64,000 nt of DNA from Nitrososphaeria archaeon (GTDB lineage: Archaea > Thermoproteota > Nitrososphaeria > Geothermarchaeales > JDFR-13): positions 23,745 to 87,744 of the forward strand of contig JALSHT010000005.1 of assembly GCA_026982095.1 (NCBI GenBank), read 5' to 3'. Of the stretch, positions 10,610-18,463 are shown piece by piece. Numbering within the stretch: the first letter of the stretch is position 1; each line of letters begins with the position of its first letter. A program made the position numbers and the translations under genes. Under the pieces are notes generated by a model. It did no database searches and was not told the origin of the DNA. It saw nothing but the letters and a program-made list of their open reading frames with translations.

Positions 10610-11268
10610 TTGATTTGAGAGATGTTTTTGAGAGTGGGGGGTCATTCATTGCTCTTAACCAACCCCCATATATCGTGCCTCTTGACTTAGATGTGGCTAG
10701 GAGTATTTGGTTGGATTACCCGGTATTTGTTGAATCGAGTGGTGGTGATATCGAGGCATCCTCCCCCGTCTTATTCTCCATAAGAAATGGCTCATTGTCT
10801 AAGGTATACGTGGCATCCAGGAATAGGCTTGATAAGTTTAGAGGCGGGATATTGTCTAGGTTTCTTTTGAGGAGGGCTATGGATAGGGGTCTACCGGGGT
10901 CTGTCGAAAGTATCCGTATTCGTCTAGATATAGGGTTGAGGCTTTATGAGGCTGTAGAGTTTTTATCTCCTATCTATATTGACCCTAATACATTGTTCAC
11001 CCTACTAGAGCAGGGTTGGAGGCTTTATGTGAGGGGGTTTGACTATACGAGGAGGCTCTATAAACTTGTCACAAAATACTCACTTACGGTGGATACTATT
11101 TTATCAAGCTTTACTGGAGAAGATATTGAGTTGAGAGGGTTTGGGAAAAGGTTAATTGTTGGTGAGGATGGGAGAATATCCTTTAACCTCCTGCATCAAT
11201 CCCATTTTGATTATGGAAATCGTATGTTGATCTTGAGGGGGAGGAAGGATTTAATAACTGTTGACTAA
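10603..11268 (+). CDS. Unknown soluble protein in RecA-like operon
   Basis: About 221 residues from ATG 10603, which has a strong ribosome site (GGAAGGAGGTGAGG) ending about eight bases upstream. A TTG at 10579 is in frame but lies before that site. No signal peptide or membrane helix. The N-terminal half is beta-rich (FIALNQPPYIVPLDLDVAR, FVESSGGDIEASSPVLF). A helical middle is rich in arginine (KFRGGILSRFLLRRAMDRG), and the end is again beta-rich. I recognise no family. It is the fourth member of the overlapping operon that starts at 8226, with 14 bases to the rhomboid gene. Confidence 0.65.
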   Translation: MVIDLRDVFESGGSFIALNQPPYIVPLDLDVARSIWLDYPVFVESSGGDIEASSPVLFSIRNGSLSKVYVASRNRLDKFRGGILSRFLLRRAMDRGLPGSVESIRIRLDIGLRLYEAVEFLSPIYIDPNTLFTLLEQGWRLYVRGFDYTRRLYKLVTKYSLTVDTILSSFTGEDIELRGFGKRLIVGEDGRISFNLLHQSHFDYGNRMLILRGRKDLITVD

Positions 11269-11282
11269 CATACTAGTGGATA

Positions 11283-11963
11283 ATGTTTCCGTTAAAGGAT
11301 GTGAATCCGAGCTTCTCTTATCCATATGTGACTAAGAGTCTAATAGCTTTAAACACAGCTATTTTCTTCCTAACTTTTTTTAGAGATGACTATCCTTTGA
11401 TAGTTGAGACATGGGGGTTTAAACCAATATATCTATATACTGGCGTCAGGCTAGAGACATTATTCACCTCCATGTTTCTACATGGGGATCTCCACCACCT
11501 CCTAGGAAATATGGTCTTTCTATGGATATTTGGAGACAATGTTGAGGATGCTCTCGGGCATTTTAGATTTCTAGTTTTCTATCTCTCCTCAGGTGTTTTC
11601 GCAGCCTTTATACAGAGTATATTTTCTAATGATCCATTTATTGTAATGATTGGTGCCTCAGGTGCGATATCAGGAGTTTTAGGCATCTACATCCTCTTCT
11701 TTCCCTATGCCAGAATACTTACACTAGTCTTCTATTTCTTCATAACCATTATCGAGATACCTGCCTACCACTTTATATGGATATGGTTCGTCGTCCAAGT
11801 AATTAATGGAACCTTCTCGCTCTTGGCTCCTCAGCCAATAGGCGTTGCGTACTGGGCCCATATAGGTGGCTTTGTATTTGGACTGGCCTTGGGCTATCTG
11901 TTTAGAGACGTATATAGAGTTAGGGTTAAGAGAGATGCATATAGACATTGGATCATTGGCTAG
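11283..11963 (+). CDS. Rhomboid intramembrane serine protease
   Basis: 226 residues with six or so membrane helices. It has the rhomboid signatures: LFTSMFLHGDLHHLLGNM (the HxxxN region of helix 2), catalytic serine in GASGAISG (Ser126), and the catalytic histidine in AHIGGFVFG (His193). A conserved WIFG follows helix 2. Rhomboids cut other membrane proteins inside the bilayer. The gene lies 14 bases after the unknown operon and is probably co-transcribed. The unknown 3-TM protein upstream is a conceivable substrate, but this is speculation. Confidence 0.93.
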   Translation: MFPLKDVNPSFSYPYVTKSLIALNTAIFFLTFFRDDYPLIVETWGFKPIYLYTGVRLETLFTSMFLHGDLHHLLGNMVFLWIFGDNVEDALGHFRFLVFYLSSGVFAAFIQSIFSNDPFIVMIGASGAISGVLGIYILFFPYARILTLVFYFFITIIEIPAYHFIWIWFVVQVINGTFSLLAPQPIGVAYWAHIGGFVFGLALGYLFRDVYRVRVKRDAYRHWIIG

Positions 11964-12000
11964 TGGTTTAATACATCGGATGGTTAGATATTGATATTTC

Positions 12001-12435
12001 ATGGACGTGTCACGTGTCGGTGTTGATAGGGTTTTTTTCGGGAGGCTGGATAGCGGGGCTGATGTAATTAGGGAGTTGACAGGGTTTGTCTCGAGAGAGG
12101 GGGTTAAGAGTGGTTTAATAGGTGTTATTGGGGCGTTAAGTAAGATAAGGCTGGGGTATTACAACTTAGATAAGAAGGATTATGAATTGGTTGAGGAAGA
12201 GGGTCTCTTCGAGTTGATGGGCATAGGTAATATATCTTATAGGGAGGGCTCTCCATATATCCATCTGCATGTATCGGTGGGGGAGGAGGATAAGACCTAT
12301 ACAGGGCATATGTTGGAAGGTAATATAGTGGGGCCTACACTAGAGTTTATCATTATTGAGTTTGACAGGTGGGTAGAGAGGGAGAGGGATGTGGATACTG
12401 GGTTATATCTACTTAGATTTGCCTTGATGAAGTAG
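12001..12435 (+). CDS. PPC/DUF296-domain protein
   Basis: 144 residues of the plants-and-prokaryotes-conserved (PPC, DUF296) fold. It has the lead FFGRLDSGADVIRELTGF, GLIGVIGALSKIRLGYYN, GIGNISYREGSPYIHLHV with the paired histidines, and GHMLEGNIVGPTLEF. Archaeal members are trimers with a possible metal or ligand site at the histidines. In plants the domain is fused to AT-hooks, but no DNA-binding motif is visible here. A TATA-like TTTAATAC lies about 30 bases upstream, so it may have its own promoter. The PfkB kinase gene follows after four bases. Confidence 0.85.
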   Translation: MDVSRVGVDRVFFGRLDSGADVIRELTGFVSREGVKSGLIGVIGALSKIRLGYYNLDKKDYELVEEEGLFELMGIGNISYREGSPYIHLHVSVGEEDKTYTGHMLEGNIVGPTLEFIIIEFDRWVERERDVDTGLYLLRFALMK

Positions 12436-12439
12436 GGAG

Positions 12440-13279
12440 ATGATACTATCCATAGGTGGATACACTCTAGACACTGTAGTATCTAGTGATGGAGAAGTAT
12501 TTGAGGGTGTGGGTGGGCCGCCACACTACCACACTATTGCTGGACTAGATCTTGAGGAGGATGTGGCGGTTGTCTCTCCTGTAGGTAGGGGTTTCAAAAC
12601 TGATCTCGTGGGAAGTGTCTATACAGGGTTCATAGAGTTCTTTAGGGATAGGTTGAATATACGTTTCCTAAATGATTATAGGGGTGAATATAGGCGTCAG
12701 AAGGTTTATGGGGGAGGATATAGGTTATCTGTCAAGCCTGTGATAAGGTTTGTCTCTCTCATCGAGCCTAGACACATAATTGTTTCGCCGGTGTTGGATG
12801 AAGTTCCAGTAGAGCTCGTTCTACAGTTATCCAGGACATACTCTTTATCCATCGACCTCCAAGGTTTTGTTAGAAGGGTTGATGGTGAGGAAGTTGTATA
12901 TGGACCTATAGATCAAAGGATAATTGATGGTGAATATGTAGTTGTTAAGGCGTCTATTGAGGAGGTTAGATACGTTGATATCGATAGGATAAAATCTGAT
13001 ATTTTATTGATTACCCTGGGGCACAAGGGATGCATACTTAGATTTGAGGATAGATATATCATGGTTCCTGCCGTTGGAATCTCTAGAAATCCGACGGGGG
13101 CTGGAGATTATTTCCTCATGAGTTTTATATCTAGGTATCTCGATACTTATAATGCAGTTGGATCAGCTATTGATGCAGTATCTCTAACCACGTCTTTCTT
13201 AGGACTTGGGGATTTTGTGAATGTTAGGAAGATAATCAATGATAGGGTTGTTGAGGTGGATCCTAATACTCTATTCTAA
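12440..13279 (+). CDS. PfkB-family sugar/nucleoside kinase
   Basis: 279 residues, slightly shorter than usual for the ribokinase superfamily. It begins ILSIGGYTLDTVV, has GGPPHYHTIAGLDL where family members carry the first substrate glycine motif, and ends with the ATP/anion-hole motif NPTGAGDYF containing the catalytic aspartate. The middle lacks the clear lid of sugar kinases. The substrate cannot be told. It is likely co-transcribed with the PPC gene four bases upstream. The 3' end overlaps the convergent acylphosphatase gene by 17 bases. Confidence 0.82.
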   Translation: MILSIGGYTLDTVVSSDGEVFEGVGGPPHYHTIAGLDLEEDVAVVSPVGRGFKTDLVGSVYTGFIEFFRDRLNIRFLNDYRGEYRRQKVYGGGYRLSVKPVIRFVSLIEPRHIIVSPVLDEVPVELVLQLSRTYSLSIDLQGFVRRVDGEEVVYGPIDQRIIDGEYVVVKASIEEVRYVDIDRIKSDILLITLGHKGCILRFEDRYIMVPAVGISRNPTGAGDYFLMSFISRYLDTYNAVGSAIDAVSLTTSFLGLGDFVNVRKIINDRVVEVDPNTLF

Positions 13280-13547
13280 AGTCTCTATATTCTCCCTTGT
13301 ACTCCTCTTCCCTGACCTCCAGCTTCTTAACTTTAGCGAGGGGAGGGCCTGTATGCATCCACTCAATGACTTTCTTTACGGCTTCTTCCTCTCCCTCCAA
13401 CACAGCCTCAACAGTTCCGTCGGGTAGGTTTTTTACGTAACCCTTGACACCGTGCTTATCTGCCACCGTTTTAGTATTGGCTCTGAAGAATACTCCCTGC
13501 ACTCTTCCATATACCTTTACATACCTCCTAATCTTCATATCCATCAC
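13263..13547 (-). CDS. acyP: Acylphosphatase
   Basis: 94 residues, the typical small ferredoxin-like fold. GRVQGVFFRANT holds the phosphate-binding loop and catalytic arginine (Arg22), and VKNLPDG holds the catalytic asparagine (Asn40), followed by EAVLEGEEEAVKKVIEWMHTGP. It hydrolyses carboxyl-phosphate bonds such as in acetyl phosphate or 1,3-bisphosphoglycerate. ATG 13547 overlaps the end of the upstream metallo-beta-lactamase gene by 20 bases, so the two are co-transcribed. The second ATG (13544) is also possible. Confidence 0.95.
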   Translation of the reverse strand: MMDMKIRRYVKVYGRVQGVFFRANTKTVADKHGVKGYVKNLPDGTVEAVLEGEEEAVKKVIEWMHTGPPLAKVKKLEVREEEYKGEYRDFRIEY

Positions 13548-14457
13548 CTAATGCCTCTGCATCATATCCATATTTCTTAAGTTCCTCGGCGAATCTCTTG
13601 GAATATCCGAAGATTGTGAATATCTTGATAGGGTCAACCTTATCAACTATATTTAGTAGGCCTTGAAAATCACTATGGTCGCTCATGGCTACCCCACTCC
13701 TACTGTTTATCATGAAGCCGGATATCCTAGTCTCTATGGCATCGAACTCTCCATATTGCCTCTCTATATCCTCTCTTGTAGAGGCTATTAGGATAAAGGG
13801 CTCCTCGTCGGGTACTCCTCTCCATATCTTCACTTTTGACCTGTAGTTTCTGAAAGCCTCTGTGTATACCTTATTATACTTAAATATCCGTTCGGTGACG
13901 TAGAGGTTATTAACCCGTCTCAATAGATGTGTTATTAGCTGTGGCTTCCCAAGTGGGTGTGTTCTCAATACTATATTAGTTCCTCTAACCATATTGACAG
14001 ATACGAATCTTAAAAGTCTTGATACTTGCTGGTTGAAGTCTCCGAAGACATAGCTTGGTGAACCATATGTGGATTCAATTATTAGGATCTCCGCCTGTGG
14101 AGGTCTAAATCCCTTTAGGAATGCCCTGTCGAGGTTGTTTATATCACCTGTATATAGTATCTTCCCCCCTATTAGGAATGCTGTGGAACCTAGGATATGT
14201 CCTGTATCATATGCCTCCACATCTTTAACCTCTTCAACTATATTGTCGTATCTGTAGCCTCTTATACTTGCCAGTTTTATTGTGTATTCACTTGCCAATA
14301 CTTTACCGCTAGGTTTATATGGAAGGTGGTCGATGTGTGCATGACTTATTAAATTGTAGTTGACGCCTACTTTACTGGGGACTTTGTCGAGTCCATATCT
14401 CTCTCCATTATACCTGATGAATACCCCATTTCCCACCTTCCTAATCTCCACACTCAT
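13528..14457 (-). CDS. Metallo-beta-lactamase-fold RNA/DNA exonuclease-like protein
   Basis: 309 residues of the archaeal exonuclease branch of the beta-lactamase fold (mRNA 3'-end processing factor-like). It has the metal motif HAHIDH near the N terminus, DTGHILGS, LYTGDIN with the bridging aspartate, LIIESTYG, and the late SDHSDFQGL with the last metal ligands. A classic long beta-CASP domain is reduced, closer to small SNM1-like or CPSF-like proteins. Probable nuclease; DNA or RNA preference cannot be told. First gene of a unit with acylphosphatase. Confidence 0.82.
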   Translation of the reverse strand: MSVEIRKVGNGVFIRYNGERYGLDKVPSKVGVNYNLISHAHIDHLPYKPSGKVLASEYTIKLASIRGYRYDNIVEEVKDVEAYDTGHILGSTAFLIGGKILYTGDINNLDRAFLKGFRPPQAEILIIESTYGSPSYVFGDFNQQVSRLLRFVSVNMVRGTNIVLRTHPLGKPQLITHLLRRVNNLYVTERIFKYNKVYTEAFRNYRSKVKIWRGVPDEEPFILIASTREDIERQYGEFDAIETRISGFMINSRSGVAMSDHSDFQGLLNIVDKVDPIKIFTIFGYSKRFAEELKKYGYDAEALGDGYED

Positions 14458-14524
14458 CTCTTCCTTCTCAAGTTAAAATATGTTTTCAAATATTCAAATT
14501 TATTCGGTTTAGGGGGTGTAGTGG

Positions 14525-15739
14525 TTGACCACTATAAAAATAGGTATTATCGGTAAGACAAATACTGGTAAGACAACCTTCTTTAACGCTGCTACTCTAT
14601 TGGATGCTGAAATACAGCCATATCCATTCACTACTAAGGAGCCTAACATAGGTATTGCCCACGTATCGTCTCCATGTGTATGTAGGGAGTTTCATGTGAC
14701 TGATGAGCCTAGAAATAGTATCTGTATAAATGGATTCAGGTTTCATCCTGTTACTTTGATAGATCTCCCTGGGTTGATTAAGGGTGCACATATGGGTATG
14801 GGACTGGGTAACCAGTTCCTCACCGTAGCAGCCCAGTCTGACGCTCTTCTACATATCGTGGACGCCTCTGGAAGTATTGATGCTGAGGGTAATATAGTTG
14901 AGCCTGGGTACGGTGATCCATTGAGTGATTATTTCGATATTGAGGAGGAGTTGGTGCTCTGGTATCATAAGATTATTGAGGGTAATAGGACTACTATTGA
15001 GAAGTATGAAAAAACTCTTGGGATTGTTGAGGCTATGTATGCCGTGTTAAGTGGTATCAAGGTCAACAGGGATCATATTGAGAGGGCTCTAGCCATTACA
15101 GGCCTATATGACAAGCCTTTTGCAGATTGGACTATTGATGAGTCGAGGAGCTTCTCCTATACCATAAGGGACATTTCTAAGCCTACTGTTGTCGTGGCTA
15201 ATAAGATCGATCTAGAAGGTGCTGAGGAGAATTACTTGAGGTTGAGTAACAACTTGAAGGATATAGTCGTTATACCTGCTTCAGCGGATTCTGAGTTGGC
15301 TCTTAGGAGGGCTCAGCAGAAGGGTCTGGTTGAGTATGTACCCGGTGCTGAGGAGTTCCGGGTTGTTAAGCCAGAGCTTCTTAATGAGAAACAGAAAAGG
15401 GCTCTCGAGTATATGGAGAGATTTGTATTCTCGAAGATTATGAGGACGGGTGTACAGTTCGCCATAAACACTTTGGTCTTCAAGGTTATGGGGTATAAGT
15501 TTGTTTATCCGGTGGAGGATATTGAGAGGCTGAGTGATAGGAGGGGTAGGGTTCTTCCTGATGTCTTCCTGCTTCCTAGGGATGCTACACTAGTAGATCT
15601 TGCTAGTGTTATACACAGTGAGTTTCCAAAATATTTGCTTTATGGAGTTGATGTGAGAACTGGGATAAGGCTACCTAAAGACTATGTGCTTCATGATAGA
15701 GACGTTATCCATCTAGTTCTCGCCAAGAGGCGGGGATGA
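14525..15739 (+). CDS. YchF/Obg-type GTPase with TGS domain
   Basis: 404 residues. G1 motif GKTNTGKTT near 10-18, G2/G3 region PYPFTTKEPNIG and DLPGLIKGAHMGMGLG, and NKIDL for G4. The C-terminal 80 residues form a TGS domain. This is the archaeal YchF/Obg-related group, ribosome-associated P-loop nucleotidases that may prefer ATP or GTP; NKID argues for GTP here. The only in-frame start near the homology is TTG 14525. The following gene begins within its stop codon (ATGA overlap), implying translational coupling with the HDAC-like gene. Confidence 0.88.
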   Translation: MTTIKIGIIGKTNTGKTTFFNAATLLDAEIQPYPFTTKEPNIGIAHVSSPCVCREFHVTDEPRNSICINGFRFHPVTLIDLPGLIKGAHMGMGLGNQFLTVAAQSDALLHIVDASGSIDAEGNIVEPGYGDPLSDYFDIEEELVLWYHKIIEGNRTTIEKYEKTLGIVEAMYAVLSGIKVNRDHIERALAITGLYDKPFADWTIDESRSFSYTIRDISKPTVVVANKIDLEGAEENYLRLSNNLKDIVVIPASADSELALRRAQQKGLVEYVPGAEEFRVVKPELLNEKQKRALEYMERFVFSKIMRTGVQFAINTLVFKVMGYKFVYPVEDIERLSDRRGRVLPDVFLLPRDATLVDLASVIHSEFPKYLLYGVDVRTGIRLPKDYVLHDRDVIHLVLAKRRG

Positions 15740-16668
15740 GGATATACGTCTATGTATCTGAGAAACTGTTTAGGTATGGTTTTCCACCGCCACACCCGTT
15801 GAAGGCTGAGAGATACAGGTTGTTCAGTGATAATATATCTTTTTTGGCTGAGAACGACAGTGACATTGTTATTAGGGAACCTAAGGTTTATGGTGATGAG
15901 ACACTAATGTATTTTCATACCGAGAGGTACGTTGAATTTGTGAGGAAGAAGTCTGAATCAGGCGTTGGGTATTTAGACTATGGTGACACTCCTGCGTACA
16001 GTGGTGTCTATGAGGTTAGTAGGGAGAGTGTCTATGCTACTTTGGACGCTGTGTATTCCACTTTAAATGGGGGTGTGGCGGTGAATCTGGCTGGTGGATG
16101 GCACCATTCGTATCCTGATAGGGCCTCGGGCTTCTGTGTATTCAATGATATAGGCGTATCTATCAATAGTGTCTTGGATAGGGTGGATAGAATTCTCTAC
16201 ATAGATATTGATGCTCATCATGGCGATGGAGTATACTATCCATATGAGTCAGATCCTAGGATATATATATTCGATGTTCATCAGGATCCGAACACCTTAT
16301 TTCCGGGGACAGGATTCGAGTGGGAGAGGGGGAGTGGAGATGGAGAAGGGACGAAGGTAAATATTTGTTTACCTCCTGGCTCTGGCTCCGGGGAGCTCCA
16401 TAACACTTTAGATAAATGTTTATCCTTTGCTAGAGAAGTGTCGCCAGACTACATAATTATACAGGCTGGACTAGATGGGCTGATTGGTGATCCATTGTCA
16501 AACTTAGAGTATAGTCTATCTTCTCATCTACAATATATTATTAACCTGGTGAAATGGGGCGTCTCTCAAGATATTGGAATTGTTTTGTTGGGAGGTGGTG
16601 GTTATCAGCCGAGGCTATTCAGCCTCTACTGGCTCGGGCTCGTCGAGAGCATCCTATTGGTGGGATAG
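15736..16668 (+). CDS. Histone-deacetylase/AcuC-family amidohydrolase
   Basis: 310 residues of the HDAC superfamily. It has GGWHHSYPDRASGFCVFNDI with the paired active histidines, YIDIDAHHGDGV with zinc ligands, QAGLDGLIGDPL with the third zinc-binding aspartate, and GGGGY at the substrate end. Family members remove acetyl groups from lysine (AcuC) or polyamines. Alba, a known acetylated chromatin protein in some crenarchaea, is encoded at 30.6 kb, but no link is shown. Coupled to the YchF-like gene through an ATGA overlap. Confidence 0.92.
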   Translation: MRIYVYVSEKLFRYGFPPPHPLKAERYRLFSDNISFLAENDSDIVIREPKVYGDETLMYFHTERYVEFVRKKSESGVGYLDYGDTPAYSGVYEVSRESVYATLDAVYSTLNGGVAVNLAGGWHHSYPDRASGFCVFNDIGVSINSVLDRVDRILYIDIDAHHGDGVYYPYESDPRIYIFDVHQDPNTLFPGTGFEWERGSGDGEGTKVNICLPPGSGSGELHNTLDKCLSFAREVSPDYIIIQAGLDGLIGDPLSNLEYSLSSHLQYIINLVKWGVSQDIGIVLLGGGGYQPRLFSLYWLGLVESILLVG

Positions 16669-17644
16669 GGCTATATATCTACCCAGGTTATTAGTTGAGT
16701 CTAGGGGTAAGGCATACACATACACTAACTATCATGGTCTATGGATATATGATATATTGTTTGAACTACCTTTTAACAGGGTTGGTTTGGTTGAGTGGCT
16801 GGATTTTCTCCCACCTAATAATGTTATAGATAAGGTATCTTCATCTGAGAAGATAGTGTTAAGAAACCTATGGGGATATAGGCCTGTGGCCTTTGGACTT
16901 TTATCAATTGTATCGAGTTACGGGAGCCTGCCATTTAGAGACAGCATAACGTTGTCCTTAGTTGACGGTACACCTGTGAACTACAGGGTTTCTGGATACT
17001 CGGATATTATTGACATTGTCAAGAGCTACTCGCTTTACTCTCCCTCCGCCTATAGGCCAGCATATAAGTTAGTTGATGGATACATATGGAGTGTTGGAGT
17101 AATACATTACCTGAATACTTTGACGTCCCCGATTAGGGTGGGTATATTGGATTTAGAGTATAGAGGTACGTGTCTACTACCTGTTGATCCACTGGGATTA
17201 GGTGGTGATTGGTGGCTGGTTCCTTGGGATATGGATATGGAGGTGGGTGAGGCGGGTGGAGAGGTCGTGGAGAAATATCTATCAATTGTTAGGGACTTGG
17301 AGGGTGATATAATTATCCCACTACTAATATATGAAAATGAGTTTTTGAAGGGTGAGATTATCCATGTAGATGGGTCTAGGATTAGGAGGGAGGGGCTCAT
17401 CTATGAGAATGAAGATTTCTTAATTGATCTGACGGGGTCTTATAGGGGATCTAAATTTACTATTCAGTTTAAAAGGTTTAGATACTTTCCTAACCCTACA
17501 GGTAATCGGCTTTATATAAACGTGGGTGTCTCGAGATTCCCACCTCCCTCCTCCCATCTTGTGGCCGAGTATTATCGTGATAATATGTTGATAATGTCCT
17601 CACCCTCACTTGACGGTTGGATTGGCCTCCCTATTCTAAGGTGA
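16574..17644 (+). CDS. Unknown protein, start uncertain
   Basis: Up to 356 residues. The first available start in this frame is TTG 16574, 95 bases inside the HDAC-like gene. After that gene ends there is no ATG or GTG for a long way, so the true start is unclear (an internal TTG or a non-standard codon). The first 30 residues, low in complexity, may not be translated. The rest is beta-rich and aromatic (AYTYTNYHGLWIYDILFELPF, GGDWWLVPWDMDMEVG, FKRFRYFPNPTGNRLYIN). No membrane helix, metal motif or P-loop is seen and I recognise no family. Probably co-transcribed with the deacetylase. Ends nine bases into the convergent NadE-like gene. Confidence 0.6.
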   Translation: MELFCWEVVVISRGYSASTGSGSSRASYWWDRAIYLPRLLVESRGKAYTYTNYHGLWIYDILFELPFNRVGLVEWLDFLPPNNVIDKVSSSEKIVLRNLWGYRPVAFGLLSIVSSYGSLPFRDSITLSLVDGTPVNYRVSGYSDIIDIVKSYSLYSPSAYRPAYKLVDGYIWSVGVIHYLNTLTSPIRVGILDLEYRGTCLLPVDPLGLGGDWWLVPWDMDMEVGEAGGEVVEKYLSIVRDLEGDIIIPLLIYENEFLKGEIIHVDGSRIRREGLIYENEDFLIDLTGSYRGSKFTIQFKRFRYFPNPTGNRLYINVGVSRFPPPSSHLVAEYYRDNMLIMSSPSLDGWIGLPILR

Positions 17645-18463
17645 TAATGGGGTCATGGATTTGAAGCTCTCGCCAATGAATAGCATATCTCTTATTCTCT
17701 CAACGGTGGTTGTAGGCAAATCTAGACTGTTGGCTATGTCGCTGGATGATATTCCAGAGGAGGATTTTATTGTGAGTATCAGGTTGTCAAGCATTTCTAC
17801 ATTGGGTATTTTGTTATCATCTAATATGGACTTTAATAAGTTGTCGATCTTGCTGCTAGTCAATAGACGTTCTATTCGGTATACGTAGGCTATTCTAGGT
17901 AGGTCGCTGTAGAGTATCCCTGTCAGAGGTAGATAGTCTACTGATTTATACTCCACCACATTATATGCTCCCAACGTTGTTTGGGTGTAGGTGTACTTCC
18001 CTATCAACATGTGTTTCTTTATGTCTGCAGAGGATCTAGCTATCACCGTGGTTAGGCTGTGGTTTATGTCTCTAAGTCTAACCTTCTTCACCGGTGTCAT
18101 GAGGGATTTAAGGTATGTTCTTAATAAACCTACCACCTCCTTCAGGTTTACAATTCGGAATATGATGCCTTTATCGCTGGCCCATTTCTCTAGGTGTATA
18201 GGGGGTGTAGATGCTCTTAGGCGAGGTATGAAAAGTATTTCGGATTCATAGTTATTTACTATTTGCGAAGCTATGAAGAGGGTGATTGCCCCCTCCCATG
18301 TATTATCTATTATAAATGTTGCTCCATTGAAGTTATACTCTTCGAGATACATCTCCAAGTCATTCACAATCGTCTCTATGATCCTCCTTACCTCGTATGG
18401 TGTAGTTAGTCTTTTGGGTTCCACTGTACCAGACACCATTAGTCTCCCCAACCCAATTGCCAT
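17636..18463 (-). CDS. NAD synthetase-like protein lacking the catalytic motifs
   Basis: 275 residues that follow the layout of ammonia-dependent NAD synthetase (NadE) from end to end. Where NadE has the PP-loop SGGxDS, this has NTWEGA (54-59). It keeps the strand-helix order and the late ADIKKHMLIGKYTYTQTT, DYLPLTGILYSDLPRIAYVY and IANSLDLPTTTVERIRDML parts, matching the NadE SEFLTGYFTKWGD, APIINLYKTEVWEVA and EEIAKELG segments. The NadE ARTRM and GTSNRSE motifs are also changed. It is therefore unlikely to bind ATP in the normal way or make NAD. It overlaps the nicotinate phosphoribosyltransferase gene by 25 bases, so a regulatory or structural part in NAD metabolism is my inference. Confidence 0.65.
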   Translation of the reverse strand: MAIGLGRLMVSGTVEPKRLTTPYEVRRIIETIVNDLEMYLEEYNFNGATFIIDNTWEGAITLFIASQIVNNYESEILFIPRLRASTPPIHLEKWASDKGIIFRIVNLKEVVGLLRTYLKSLMTPVKKVRLRDINHSLTTVIARSSADIKKHMLIGKYTYTQTTLGAYNVVEYKSVDYLPLTGILYSDLPRIAYVYRIERLLTSSKIDNLLKSILDDNKIPNVEMLDNLILTIKSSSGISSSDIANSLDLPTTTVERIRDMLFIGESFKSMTPLSP

